Of a stretch of 23,225 nt of DNA, positions 9,977-19,505 are shown in pieces (position 1 is the first letter of the stretch; the number at the start of each line of letters is the position of its first letter). The notes below the pieces were generated by a model that was not told where the DNA came from, ran no database searches, and saw only the letters and a list, made by a program, of their open reading frames with translations. A program made the translations under genes and the position numbers. Origin of the DNA: Elysia marginata (taxonomy: Eukaryota; Mollusca; Gastropoda; Plakobranchidae); the NCBI GenBank assembly GCA_019649035.1, contig BMAT01011818.1, positions 55,900 through 79,124 on the forward strand, written 5' to 3'.

Positions 9977-11980
9977 CACGACTATTAACTATACATATTT
10001 TTTTTTTATATTTTACACAGTTTGGCAAATAAATATTCATTATACTGAGGAATTTTGTAACAAAAAATACATGAACATATTGGCATTGCTTGGATCATTG
10101 AACTTCACTCAATGAACCGAGTGTCAAATCTTCTACTTTCAATATAAAAAAATATGTACCTTCGTATTCCCTCGTCTTCCTTCGTATTCCTCTTTCTGTG
10201 ATTTATTGCAACTGAAACCTACTCAGTTGGGTCTTTTTGCTTATTTTTCAATTGAAATTCACCATTTAGCTTTCGTACATCCTTTATTATGCTGAATGTG
10301 TGGCCGCTCTAGGATAAGAATTATTGTGTGTTTCGAAAAGAGCAGTTTTAAGTTTTAGAACTAGTTTGTCTATGGAAACTATATCGAATTGTATTGTTTT
10401 GTTGCTGGTGGATCATATAAAATGATGGACATGTGATAAAAAGAGAGGCATTATTTCTGTGAGACTTTTAATCCACGGCTTCTTTCATGAGGCGCAAAAC
10501 CATACCGTGGGCACTCGGTTAACTTTTAAAACGATATTTTTGTAATTAAAGCAATCCACCTTTTACAAGTGACGTTCTGCTCTAAAACCCTTAAGTTGTC
10601 ATTGAAACTCAGATCATTGAAAAAGAAGAAATAAGAGTACAGACCTTCATTGACGTGAGACATGATAATAACCCCAGAGATAAGCTTTCGCATGGCAGTT
10701 GGTCGATTTCTCACCCATCACCAACTAAGCCTACAGCCGGGGAGTAGAGCAGTTTCAGCCAGTTTAAATGAAATTTAAAATGTTTTCGGAGATGCTTGGC
10801 AAAGTAAATGTTTTACATGTAAACTTTCCGGCGTGACATGTAGGATGTGAGGTTGGTTCAATTAAGCTCTACATGGAGGGTTCCTACTCGCAAAACGTGG
10901 GACACTTAAAATGTAGTAGGGCTTTTAAGATTCCGTGTCACTACACTAGTGCTTACCTTACTGGTTGGGTGAGTTGCCACACTGAGTGGATGTTGTGCTC
11001 TAGAATTATGTGATAGCTTTAAAAACGAGACCTTTTACCATTGCGCAGCTGGGCCTAATGTGACAACGTCTAAAAAGTCTCTCTTTTAATCATAGCTCTG
11101 ATGCAGATAGGAGAGCAGTTTAACCTAAGGAATGAGTTTTTAACTTGCCTCTGTATAATACTTCACATAAAAAGCCCCTTATGCAACCCCGCTTTCCATG
11201 TGGTTTGCTCTTCTCAACACTTCCTAAAACAATTTTCAGAGTTTCGAAGGCTGTTTGAAAGTGCTACTTATGCATCAAAAGGAGATAAATACATATTGAA
11301 AAGAAAAGAATAAAAAACATGAAATAGGTCCGATAAGTGAGAGCTATAGTCGATTTCAGAGTGTGATAAAGGTAAAAGACATGACGTAATTCTTAAGAAA
11401 AAGGAAGATGCCGTGAAGAAAAAGAACAACAAAAAAAATATAAAAGGAACAACAACAACAAAACAAGAACTTAGTTTTTTTTTTAACAAACGATCGTGAA
11501 CGCGATGTATTCAGAAATCGTGAGACAGATACCGACAGCCCGAGAGACAACCACACAGACCTAAAGCGAGGTGGATGTCATCTGTTCAGATCCCACCCAA
11601 GCACTAGGTGCACAGGGTCACGCATGCGACCAGAAAGCTTATCTCGACTGGTGCGTTATCTAACAAACTGACGCGCTCTGACACCCTTGTCTGGGAGAGG
11701 ACACGCGCGGCCGACGAAGCCACCACCATCACCGCAACCGCTATTTTAGTAGTAGTTAGCCCGGACAATTCTGTAAATATTTTACCGTAACAAGCTGATT
11801 GCAAAATGCGAATTAAAACTAAAAAAGGCGTTTGCCAGCTGGAGAAATTCGCAAGAAATTTGTTCTTTTTGTTTGTTGTGCAATGTAAGAACCTGCCCTG
11901 TGTTTCAAAATCAACTATAAGCTTTAATGTATTAAGTATCTCTGCACAAAATAAGCATCATCCCACGAATATTTGGTAGC

Positions 11981-12255
11981 GATTTTCCACTTCCATTGAA
12001 ATCAACGAAAAACAAAAGGACAATTCTGAGTTGCACCTCTAGTAATTAAGTCAGTTTTAGAGGGTAAATTGGCGATACTATATGCTAATGCTTTGCTGCT
12101 AATGATATTGCAATGTTTTTTTTTTCCGATACTACTTAAATTAACAAAACAAAACAAAAAACTGGACAGTCTTGAGTTTACACCAGTCCTCCAGTTATGA
12201 AGTCAGTTTTAAATGAGTAAATCGGTGCTGCCCTGTTCCGCTGATGATGTAATGT
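11981..12255 (+). repeat. Diverged direct repeat (two copies of about 130 bp)
   Basis: Copies at about 11981-12116 and 12120-12255 share, in order, TTTTCC, an A/C-rich stretch, GGACA..CT.GAGTT, AAGTCAGTTTTA, AGTAAAT or GGTAAAT, a GCTGC or TGCTG block, TGATGAT or TGATATT and an AATGT end. Indels separate them. Confidence 0.65.
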
Positions 12256-12333
12256 GTCGCACGTTTGAATGTTCTTTTTCTTCAACTGGTTTTATTCAAG
12301 CAATTACCAGTCGATTTTCTGGCGATACAAAAA

Positions 12334-12398
12334 TTTTAACGAAGCTTTTGCTCATCTCTTATTTCCCTTTTCTCTTTTTCTCCCTATAACGAACGCAG
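12334..12398 (+). promoter_or_regulatory. Pyrimidine tract and 3' splice site before the second exon
   Basis: A branch-like TTTTAAC lies at 12334-12340. A long T/C tract (about 12345-12384) and GAACGCAG follow, ending at 12398. The branch choice is uncertain because TATAAC at 12385-12390 is too close to the AG. The AG itself is supported by the protein frame. Confidence 0.82.
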
Positions 12399-12624
12399 TT
12401 CGACCGGTTCCTGAGCGCCAAGGGAGTTCACCCGGACCATGGAGGGCGGTCTTTCTGTCTGCTGACTGACGGACAGACCCATCTACGCCAGTGTGTCCTG
12501 CACGAGTGCTGCAAGAAAAACATATCTCTACCCAGCTACTTCTACAGATTCTACGACTTACGCAAAGAGTTCAAGAAGTTCTACAAAACTGACACCGTCA
12601 GTGGCATCAAATTCATGACAGACT
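12399..12624 (+). CDS. ESRP: ESRP/Fusilli internal exon, TDGQ...DLRKEFKK region (partial CDS)
   Basis: This 226-nt exon has 75 codons plus one base (phase 0 in, phase 1 out). It continues the exon ending at 9913. It begins FDRFLSAKG and carries [18 protein letters not shown] and [12 protein letters not shown], the most recognisable N-terminal block of ESRP proteins (vertebrate forms have TDGQLHVRQ, KKNVLLP and [10 protein letters not shown]). The spacing from TDGQ to DLRKEFKK matches the remembered vertebrate proteins without gaps. The exon ends ...KFMTD plus a lone T; the family has MTEYL there, so the split codon is expected to be Tyr (T|AY). The upstream acceptor has a long pyrimidine tract. 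The downstream donor is GTATCCTTT, a U12-type signal. The first RRM exon is not found in the next 10.6 kb. The frame would stay open to a stop at 12825-12827 if the intron were retained. Confidence 0.94.
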
Positions 12625-12633
12625 GTATCCTTT
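12625..12633 (+). promoter_or_regulatory. U12-type (minor spliceosome) 5' splice site GTATCCTTT
   Basis: The first nine intron bases are GTATCCTTT, identical to the (A/G)TATCCTTT consensus recognised by U11/U12 snRNPs. It would be a very poor U1 site: the last exon base is T and positions +4 to +6 are TCC. The exon boundary is set independently by ESRP similarity (MTD plus a phase-1 T for Tyr). A U12 branch site (TTCCTTRAY) and 3' splice site should exist downstream. I did not find a convincing one before 23225, so the intron probably extends past the window. Confidence 0.82.
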
Positions 12634-13254
12634 GTTTGATGCTTTCAATTTCTATTAAGGCTAAATTGGTGATAATACTAGCGATGGTTGTGGCATTGTG
12701 GATAGTGAAGGCTGATGAAGATATTGGTCATGGTCATATTGAGGATGATAGACACCTCGTATTTAAGATGATCACGATGGTTGCAGTAATGCCGGTGAAA
12801 AGATTGTGGCGGCAATCCCGCATGTAATTGCAGTTTGGTTTATTAATAATGGGAATGTCCTAACTGGTTATTTTTTAACTAAAAGTTTCATTGATCATTT
12901 TAGGTGTTATTGATGAATCTGATAGGATTTTGTTAATGAGTATGATGGTAATAACAAGGTGGGGGGATAGCTGAGCGGCATAAGCATTGCATGAACATAC
13001 TATCTTTGTTGTCGCAGTTAGTGCCGTTGTTGTTATTGTTAGTGTCGCTGCTGCTGCCGCATCTTCTCATTTTGTGTTGGTCTGTTATCTGTATATGATA
13101 ATATTAATTTGTAATTCAAGTGGAGTTGTTTTCAATAACGGGACGGTTTTGATAAGAATTTAATAATTTTTTACACAGGGATCATTTTTAAAAGTTTCAT
13201 TTCATAGACACACTGACCACTCTGACTGTTCGTTCCCTTCGAAAGCACCCTTGA
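12634..13254. other. Intronic sequence with an in-frame readthrough segment
   Basis: The ESRP frame remains open to 12824, with TAA at 12825-12827. Beyond that nothing is recognised. Confidence 0.5.
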
Positions 13255-13620
13255 TCAATTAGTTGTGCTCAAGCCATGGGACGGGGTTGGTTGGAGGCAG
13301 TAGCGAAAGTTGACCTCTTCCCTATGTGAACTGCATGATCCGACCGGTCGCGGTTAATTTATCCACGCTTTGCCAGTTAGGACTGTGCCGGGGATAATCC
13401 TCCGGCTGAGCAAACATCGCCCGGTTTATCTAGCGCAAAGCAGGGGCAAACGGGTGTAAACGTCGAAGGGGAAGAACATATTCGTTTAGCGCGAACCTCT
13501 GAATAATAGATCGAGCTAAGAACAAAGGATAAATGTTGGCAGGTTAATGTCGGGAACGCTTTCAATGATTGTAGCAACCAATAGTTATGTAACGGCTGCT
13601 GTCAAACAATACGAGACATA
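13255..13620. other. GC-richer patch, unassigned
   Basis: The composition is richer in CG than the neighbours (for example GGTCGCGG and TTTAGCGCGAACC). It may be an old mobile element, but no ends were found. Confidence 0.3.
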
Positions 13621-13810
13621 AATATTATTTTCTGGCAAGATATTAAAAGTTGCATTCAAAAACAGTTAAATCGAGCTTTAGTTGTTTAGCCATGAAGAAT
13701 GAGCAGCAGCAACAAGAAAGCTTAGAATTAAAACATAGCTCATAAGTTTTTCACTGCGGTATTATTTACCTGGTGAGGCCACCTTAGCAGCATATTGTTG
13801 AAAAGATAAA

Positions 13811-14132
13811 ACACCCATGGCAGAGTGGTTAGCGCGTTGGACTCGAGATTTGGAGGTCGCGGGTTCGATTCCCGACCATGCCATGTTGCAATTGCCTTGG
13901 AAAAGCAATCTACCCTAACTTTTCCCCTGTCCGCCGACCTGTAAGATGGGTACCCAGCTACTGGCAATTCTTGAATTTGTTATATGCGCCTGCAATACCC
14001 TGCGTATGGGTTAAAAGTGACCTTCAAATTATTGTAGTGGTCTGCTGGGACATTAGTGGCGCTGCTCTGTGGCGGCATAGTTACGCTGAGTAACGAAGCC
14101 AAATTTCCCAAAAGGGATTGATAAAAAAATAT
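13811..14132 (+). mobile_element. tRNA-related SINE
   Basis: A Pol III A-box-like TGGCAGAGTGG (13818-13828) and a near-perfect B box GGTTCGATTCC (13862-13872) have tRNA-like spacing. An anticodon-like loop CTCGAGA lies between them, but the cloverleaf stems are imperfect. A non-tRNA body follows (about 13885-14110) with a central block containing GATGGGTACCCAGCTACTGG, reminiscent of the conserved central domains of metazoan SINE superfamilies. It ends near GGGATTGATAAAAAAATATA. No clear target-site duplication is seen, so the ends are approximate. No protein is expected; the element would be mobilised in trans by a LINE. Confidence 0.72.
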
Positions 14133-15918
14133 AAGTCACTAATATGTATTATTTCTTGAAAGATTCAGGAGAACAAGCTTCTCAAACTGAGCAGCTATTA
14201 GTATGCATTTTGGCCTTGGTAGGCATCCTCGAGAAGTTGACCTTTCCAGGAGCGGGTATGGCTCCATGAAAAACTCAAAGAACTGGAAATTGAAAAAAAA
14301 TACACGAGAAGCGGCAGAACAGCTCTAGAAGATAAAATAAACAACTCAAAAAACCTGATGAACAGTCGCTCTTTCTGTAAAGGGGTGTAAAAACATCAGA
14401 GAAGGGGTTGACACTTTCAACCGTTACTTGTCTTGTTAGTTTTATCTTGCTTTCTTTAAAAACCCTACTCAACGATTTTGGATGTAGAGAAACTAAAAGC
14501 AAGGACAGCAGAAATCGATGACAACAGTTTTATTTGATAGCCCCGTACATAAGGCTTCGTAATACCCCCAAACATTCACAAAAATACCTCTTTTTCAAAG
14601 ACTTTTATTTTCTACTAGTGCTGTCTCAATGATCCTGAATATTACGTTCTTTGGTACTAAAAAGACAAAGATATATATTGTTTACCTAAGCGTGCGAATT
14701 TTCTTATTTGTTGCATATTGCTTGTATATTGATCGTCCAGTTTTTTCCAGTTAAAATATATTGGCCGATCATAACAACATTTTTGTTGTCAAATATTATA
14801 GTGGTCTTGCTTCAAAACATTTTGGGTTCTGGTCATTAAGAAATAAGACTCGCTCTTCAATCTTTAATCAACTCAGCTTAAGCATAAAAAAGAAAAAGAT
14901 AAGATAAGCCGATATATTGGGAATAGAGAGGTATAACCCTCAAAGAGCCATTGCTCTATGAGACAGGTTTTCTAGTTATATTGTGATCATAAGGAACCCA
15001 ATAGTCTAGATCCCTAATGGAACTTAACCCCAGGACTTAACTTGTACTGAAGAGTGTGCTTAGAGTTAGGCTTAGTTAGATCAATGCTCTGTTTAAACCA
15101 TTCTGGGTATTAATTTTGTTGTGTTTAGGTCTTCAACGCCTCACATGTTTGGGAAAGAGGAAAGCGCTAAACTACGGTATTAGTCTCATGGAATTGTCAT
15201 TTTTGCCTAATTTCTTTTCCATTGAGCGGCAAGAATTGGAGACTTTCTTATTGCTCCGACTTGCCCTCTCTTCTAACGGTCAATGTACTGTAGTTTGGTA
15301 TTATTATTTATAATAAAGTTTGTATCGATACTTTTGAGGCCGTAACCTTCATTTCTTGTCGGTACATATTTTTCTTTCTCCATTTTTATTCAATTTTTAT
15401 CGAATCAGTCTATACGATCATCATACTGCTAGTGGAATTTCGATATGTAGAAAACTAACCAGTAAGCTCAAAGCGTACCTTAAATTTTTTTTTGGTCTTT
15501 GCCGTTTAAATTTTTGATTATAATGATTGCGGGGAATCGAGCTAGTACTTCAGACAAGCCAAATTCATTTTGATTACTATATTGTTATTTTTTGTCCGAC
15601 ATTTTTTATTAGAAAGTATATTAATTTTACATTTCATCGCTTTCCGTTATGAAAACCCACCATGGAAGTTACTCTTGAATTGAAGTACTGTGGCAATATG
15701 TTAAGAATGTAATTACAGTGAGAGTTCTTAAGACCAGAGAAAAAAGAAAGCTAGGGCGCCACTGGAACTGCCGCTGACTGTCGTTTACTTTGTGCTGTCT
15801 AGTGTCCACTTCTCTTGTCCACTACCTCTGGCTGGTGTCTGTGACTGGCAGTCAATGGGCAATTCTCGGGCGGTCAGTAAACTGCTGAGTTGTTTTGTTT
15901 GTTTTTTTTAACTTCAAA
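14133..15918. other. AT-rich intronic sequence, nothing recognised
   Basis: No coding, repeat or element signature was found. Confidence 0.45.
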
Positions 15919-16023
15919 CATGGGGAAGAGAGAGAGAAAGAGACAGACAGACAGAGAGAGGGAGAGAGAAAGAGAAAGACAGACAAACAGAGGGAGGGAG
16001 AGAGAGAGATTCTGAAGGAGGAG
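15919..16023 (+). repeat. (GA)n/(CAGA)n low-complexity tract
   Basis: About 100 bases of GAGA, GACAGACA and GGGA repeats. Confidence 0.93.
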
Positions 16024-17862
16024 ATAATAATGGAGTTGGGTACATGAGGAAAAGGGAAATATGGGATATGGCTATTTTTTATACTGTAGGTGTTTCCATT
16101 GCAAAACACGCAGTATCTTATTTGTTTAATGGGGGAAATCGTAGTGCCGATATGCGTGATTTGGGCATGGGGATTAGAAAGAGGTGCAGTTTGGAAAAAG
16201 GAGTTTTAATAGCTTTTTTTTTCTTACAGGCCGTTGATAAATGAAAATGAAACTGAGAGACGTGAGGGTCTAGAGATTTTGAGCTTAGAACCATATGGAT
16301 TTTCTCAGTCTTCCATATTGCGTTAGATGCAATAACAGCCACTTTTGTCTCTAGCACTCCTATTTAGGTCTCATCTTGAGCGCATTTTCACTCAGTCTTT
16401 TAAATTTTGTTTAAGGAACCTTTTTCTTGTGTTTAGTTGTTTCCCCATTGCTTCTGTCTATACAAAATTAAAGTTGCCCTTCTTTGAGGTTTATAGTACG
16501 TTATGATGATTCATAACTTTTTATATTGCTCTGTGTTGTCCCGCTTCATTCGCATTTTTTAAAGACATCTTTACGAAAAATTCTTTTTTTCTGCCTCAAA
16601 GATAAAAAAAAAACATCTGATAGGCATGCCCATATCAATTTGTACCACACCATAACAGGGTTCTGCATTTAAAAAAACTATACGTGGGAAGTATGCAGGT
16701 TGTACCACGTAAAGAGCTCTTCAATGCCAGTGTGCAAGTCAGTTAACGAATCAGCGTCAAAACCTTTTTTTTCCCCCTAATGTTTAGACTGTGACTATTG
16801 CAGCACCTCTGGCTGTTCTATGTTCACAGGTTGAAACTGGCCGGTGTGTATGACCTTTTCTACAAGGGCTCTGTAGACCGAAATTTACCGTTTCTTGTGG
16901 ACGCAACGGTCGATTCCCTAAAATAAATGTGGTGTCCACGTCAACAGAGGTAGTCAAGTTTAACAACGCTCGTGGCGATACAATAATGGGAGGGCGAAAA
17001 TTGGTGGAGGCCTGCGAGCAAAGATTGGCGATTAGGGCAGGTAGATTGATGAAGATGGATGGGATGTTTTCTTATCACTGATCCTCTCTGCCATATACTG
17101 TGCCATGGCAAAAGCTTTGGTCGTGAAAGATGGAAAATGCGTTCGGTACAAGATAAAAAGACTACATACCTATTTCAATAATTATTCTTTAATTGCGTGA
17201 TTTATTATACGAATGGCACGTAAACAGTTTTCTTTCATAGGAGCAGACTAAAATTTCCTCTCTGTTTGAGCAGACCTTAATTTATTAGTCTTTCTTTCTG
17301 GGGCATTTAGGCCTACTAACAATGTGAGAAATACCTAGTCACAAACTAAAGCCTAATATAAATAAGTCGACTCAAAACTTAACTTCACTGCCATATGTTA
17401 GAAAAGCACAGCACCGTCGTTAGCGAGCAGTGAACAAGGAAAACAAAGAAAGCTTAGCCAGCATGATGACCAGAGTTTTAAGCTTCTTTGCATCTCCAAG
17501 TTGTTGGGACTGTCACGGTTTTGTGTGTTAATTTTTACTGCCCCACCTGAAGTAAGCAGATCTCGAGATGGAGTTCACAGCAGGCGCTTTGCCGGGACAA
17601 CAACCAATTAACACGGCCCTATGGTGGTTAGCCGTCTTCTTTTGAAAGTAAAAGGTTTTAATAGAGATTTTTTTAAAATTTCAAGTGTCCTCGTTCTGTT
17701 TAAGCGACGAAAGGGTAAACAAGTTAAGAAGACAGAGAAATTAAGTTATACATAGGTGGAGAGATTAGATCGTGGCGGATTGATTGAAAGGAAAGATAAA
17801 GAATTACCTGCTGCGTCCTTATTTATTTTTCGTGCGTATAATGAGTGAGAGGAGGTATCAGA
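16024..17862. other. Intronic sequence, nothing recognised
   Basis: The motif TTGTACCAC occurs twice (near 16640 and 16700). No gene or element was found. Confidence 0.45.
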
Positions 17863-17942
17863 GACCTACAGATAGATAGGACTTGGACAGAAAGAGGGAG
17901 GAGAGAGAGACAAAGAAAGAACGAGAAATTGATAGACAGAGC
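17863..17942 (+). repeat. Imperfect GATA/GA-rich tract
   Basis: GATAGATAGG, GAGAGAGA and GATAGACAGA blocks. Confidence 0.8.
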
Positions 17943-19031
17943 TACGCTGACCATTGTCAATGCATATTTATGCATATTATATTAAGATTTTTATGGCCAT
18001 TAAGACAGTGACCAGTTTCGTGTGCATTTGCTGGTGAAAGATTAGCATACCAAGGCAAGTTGGTTCAGCCGCCTTCACAGTCGGTGGTATTTTTGTGACT
18101 TTGCACACAGATAAAAAGTGCATGAATTTACTCTGCTGGGCTTTTGAGGATTTTTGTGTTGCTTGTATATTTGTTTTTATTCTTAGCTGTTTTTCCCCTC
18201 TCCCCCTCTTCTAACCCTTCCTTCCTTATTTTTCTTGTCGCTCCCTTCTCAGTTTCCTTCCTTTTGTCTTTTTATTATATCTGCCTGCTAATTTGTTCGT
18301 CATATAATTTGCCTACTTTCCCATTTCTAATTTTTGTTGTAATTTTTTGGCACATCATTTAATTTCTCCCTTTAAGTGCCCGCGTTTAGTTTTTGTCTTT
18401 TTTTTTTCGCTGCAACCATCTGGCCTTTAACGCAATGCCATGCGGGTATATAGGTTGCCATTTTCATAGCGTAAAAAATATCAATAGATCACGCAGTTAA
18501 CCAGACATGGATCGCACTAGTTCGGCTAATCCGTTGATCCATCTGTACTTAATTTTCTTAAAAAAAAAAAAAAAAACAACTAGTGTCGGGTTCTTTATCC
18601 TTATATTTAAATGGGTTTTCGTGGTATAACTGGGGGATACATGTTATGACGCATTCGCAAAAATCGAGGGGGTTGTGTGTGTAGGAAGGGGGTGGATATG
18701 CATTACATAAACAACGATAAGCTTAAAACTATCAGGTGCAAGGGTATATTTTCTAATCAATTTTATCTCGCATGCTAAATCTATGTACTTATTCACCTCA
18801 TTGGACATCTAACATCCGCACTTCTGGTACGCCTGGTTGCAAAGAGTGCATTACTGAGTAAATCTTGAAGGAGACGACAATTCATTCAGGGAGACAGAGT
18901 AAATAACTGAGTGAAAATTTAACTGACTGCTTGTCTATTACAAGCATGCTTGCTTTGAAGTTTATCGATCTTTATATGTTTCTATATATTGAGCACTCAC
19001 CTTAGTTTTTAAAAAAAGCCTAAAGATTACC
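17943..19031. other. AT-rich intronic sequence, nothing recognised
   Basis: Contains a pyrimidine-rich stretch at 18180-18270 and a poly(A) run of about 16 near 18560. No third hammerhead was found here. Confidence 0.45.
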
Positions 19032-19110
19032 AATATATCTATCTGTCTGTCTATCCATCTTTATTTCTACCTCTCTGTGTAACTTTTCCAAGGTTCCGGA
19101 TTTAAGGCCA

Positions 19111-19154
19111 GTCCACTGAGGGGTGCATCAAGCACGAAATTCAGCAGTATGGAC
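19111..19154 (+). ncRNA. Type I hammerhead ribozyme, copy A (one core substitution)
   Basis: Stem I is GTCCA (19111-19115) with TGGAC (19150-19154), 5 bp. The core is CTGAGGG (19116-19122), against the consensus CTGANGA: N7 is G and G8 is kept, but A9 is G. Stem II is GTGC/GCAC (19123-19126, 19132-19135) with a 5-nt loop. GAA is at 19136-19138. Stem III is ATTCAGCAGT (19139-19148), 3 bp including a G-U around a 4-nt loop. The cleavage triplet is GTA, cut after A19149. Stems I and II differ in sequence from copy B but preserve pairing. The possible outer helix ATTTA/TAAAT (19100-19104, 19176-19180) is weak. The A9 change probably lowers activity. Confidence 0.75.
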
Positions 19155-19312
19155 CAATTTTACAATTTTAAAAGGTAAATTCATATCTTGTTATCTTTCT
19201 ATCTATCTATCTAACTACCTATCTATCTATTTATCTATACTGTATGTTTTAGGTGAAAATAACACATTGTGCGCATCGAAGAAAGTTCTGGCTATCGAAC
19301 GTACCCCAGACA

Positions 19313-19357
19313 GCCATCTGATGAGGGCAGAGCTGCCCGAAACTTTAAAGTAATGGC
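19313..19357 (+). ncRNA. Type I hammerhead ribozyme, copy B (intact core)
   Basis: Stem I is GCCAT (19313-19317) with ATGGC (19353-19357), 5 bp. The core CTGATGA is at 19318-19324. Stem II is GGGC/GCCC (19325-19328, 19335-19338) around a 6-nt loop. GAA is at 19339-19341. Stem III is the self-complementary ACTTTAAAGT (19342-19351). The cleavage triplet is GTA, with predicted cut after A19352. An outer stem I helix, TACCC (19302-19306) with GGGTA (19372-19376), flanks internal loops of 6 and 14 nt, as in natural type I ribozymes where stem I loops contact loop II. All conserved core bases are present. The very short stem III resembles schistosome and Penelope-element hammerheads and may favour activity as a dimer. 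Confidence 0.88.
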
Positions 19358-19505
19358 GAGTTAACAAATTAGGGTAATATGACAATTATCTATTTATCTA
19401 TCTATCTATCTGCCTGTCTATATATGTATGATGTATATATCAATCTATCTATCCATTTATCTCTCTGTTTATTTATTTATTCATTGATACGTCTGTTTAT
19501 CTATC

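Larger units (their letters stand above)
9914..12398 (+). other. ESRP intron between the two exons (2485 bp, U2-type, phase 0)
   Basis: This GT-AG intron is bounded by GTGAGT and GAACGCAG. It contains a (GA)n tract 30 nt from the donor and a diverged direct repeat near its 3' end. The stretch from about 10000 to 11980 holds nothing else I recognise; a slightly GC-richer patch at 11580-11800 has no identifiable coding content. Confidence 0.88.
19032..19505 (+). mobile_element. Retrozyme-like or PLE-terminal-repeat-like element with two hammerhead ribozymes
   Basis: The layout is TATC-type microsatellite (19032-19063), body, hammerhead A (19111-19154), a spacer of about 35 nt, TATC array (19191-19240), body, hammerhead B (19313-19357), a spacer of about 28 nt, TATC array (19386-19505). 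Both ribozymes are followed by similar AT-rich spacers (AAAAGGTAAATTCATATCT and TTAGGGTAATATGACAATT) leading into (ATCT)n, so this is a diverged tandem of one unit. The predicted cleavage sites are 203 nt apart. Family knowledge: retrozymes are small non-autonomous elements with tandem hammerheads, and Penelope-like retroelements carry short-stem-III type I hammerheads in their terminal repeats. No ORF for a reverse transcriptase or endonuclease and no clear target-site duplication are visible. The outer boundaries are approximate. Confidence 0.7.

Noticed and set aside
12597..12602. GTCAGT as the donor of the second exon
   Set aside because: It would drop the KFMTD residues that fit the ESRP family. 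The U12 consensus at 12625 matches the expected MT(D/E)Y junction.
13811..13885. A true nuclear tRNA gene (serine-like loop CTCGAGA)
   Set aside because: The acceptor and anticodon stems do not form a proper cloverleaf, there is no long variable arm, and a SINE body follows directly.
17270..17295. ACCTTAAT followed by ATTAG as the U12 branch site and acceptor
   Set aside because: The resulting codon would be Phe rather than the expected Tyr, the following residues do not resemble ESRP, and a stop appears after about 16 codons.
18940..19031. A third hammerhead before the first TATC array
   Set aside because: No CTGANGA core with stem II and GAA could be found, even allowing one core change.
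19282..19348. Type III hammerhead fold using upstream AAAGT with ACTTT as stem III
   Set aside because: It needs a C-U mismatch at the first stem I pair and a GUU site. The type I fold pairs perfectly and is shared with the neighbouring copy.
19123..19353. 76-codon open frame across the ribozyme element
   Set aside because: It is explained by the hammerhead pair and the TATC array (YLSIYLSI), with no protein similarity recognised.
19032..19505. CRISPR-like array
   Set aside because: The repeats are simple TATC microsatellites in a eukaryotic intron, with no conserved repeat and unique-spacer structure.
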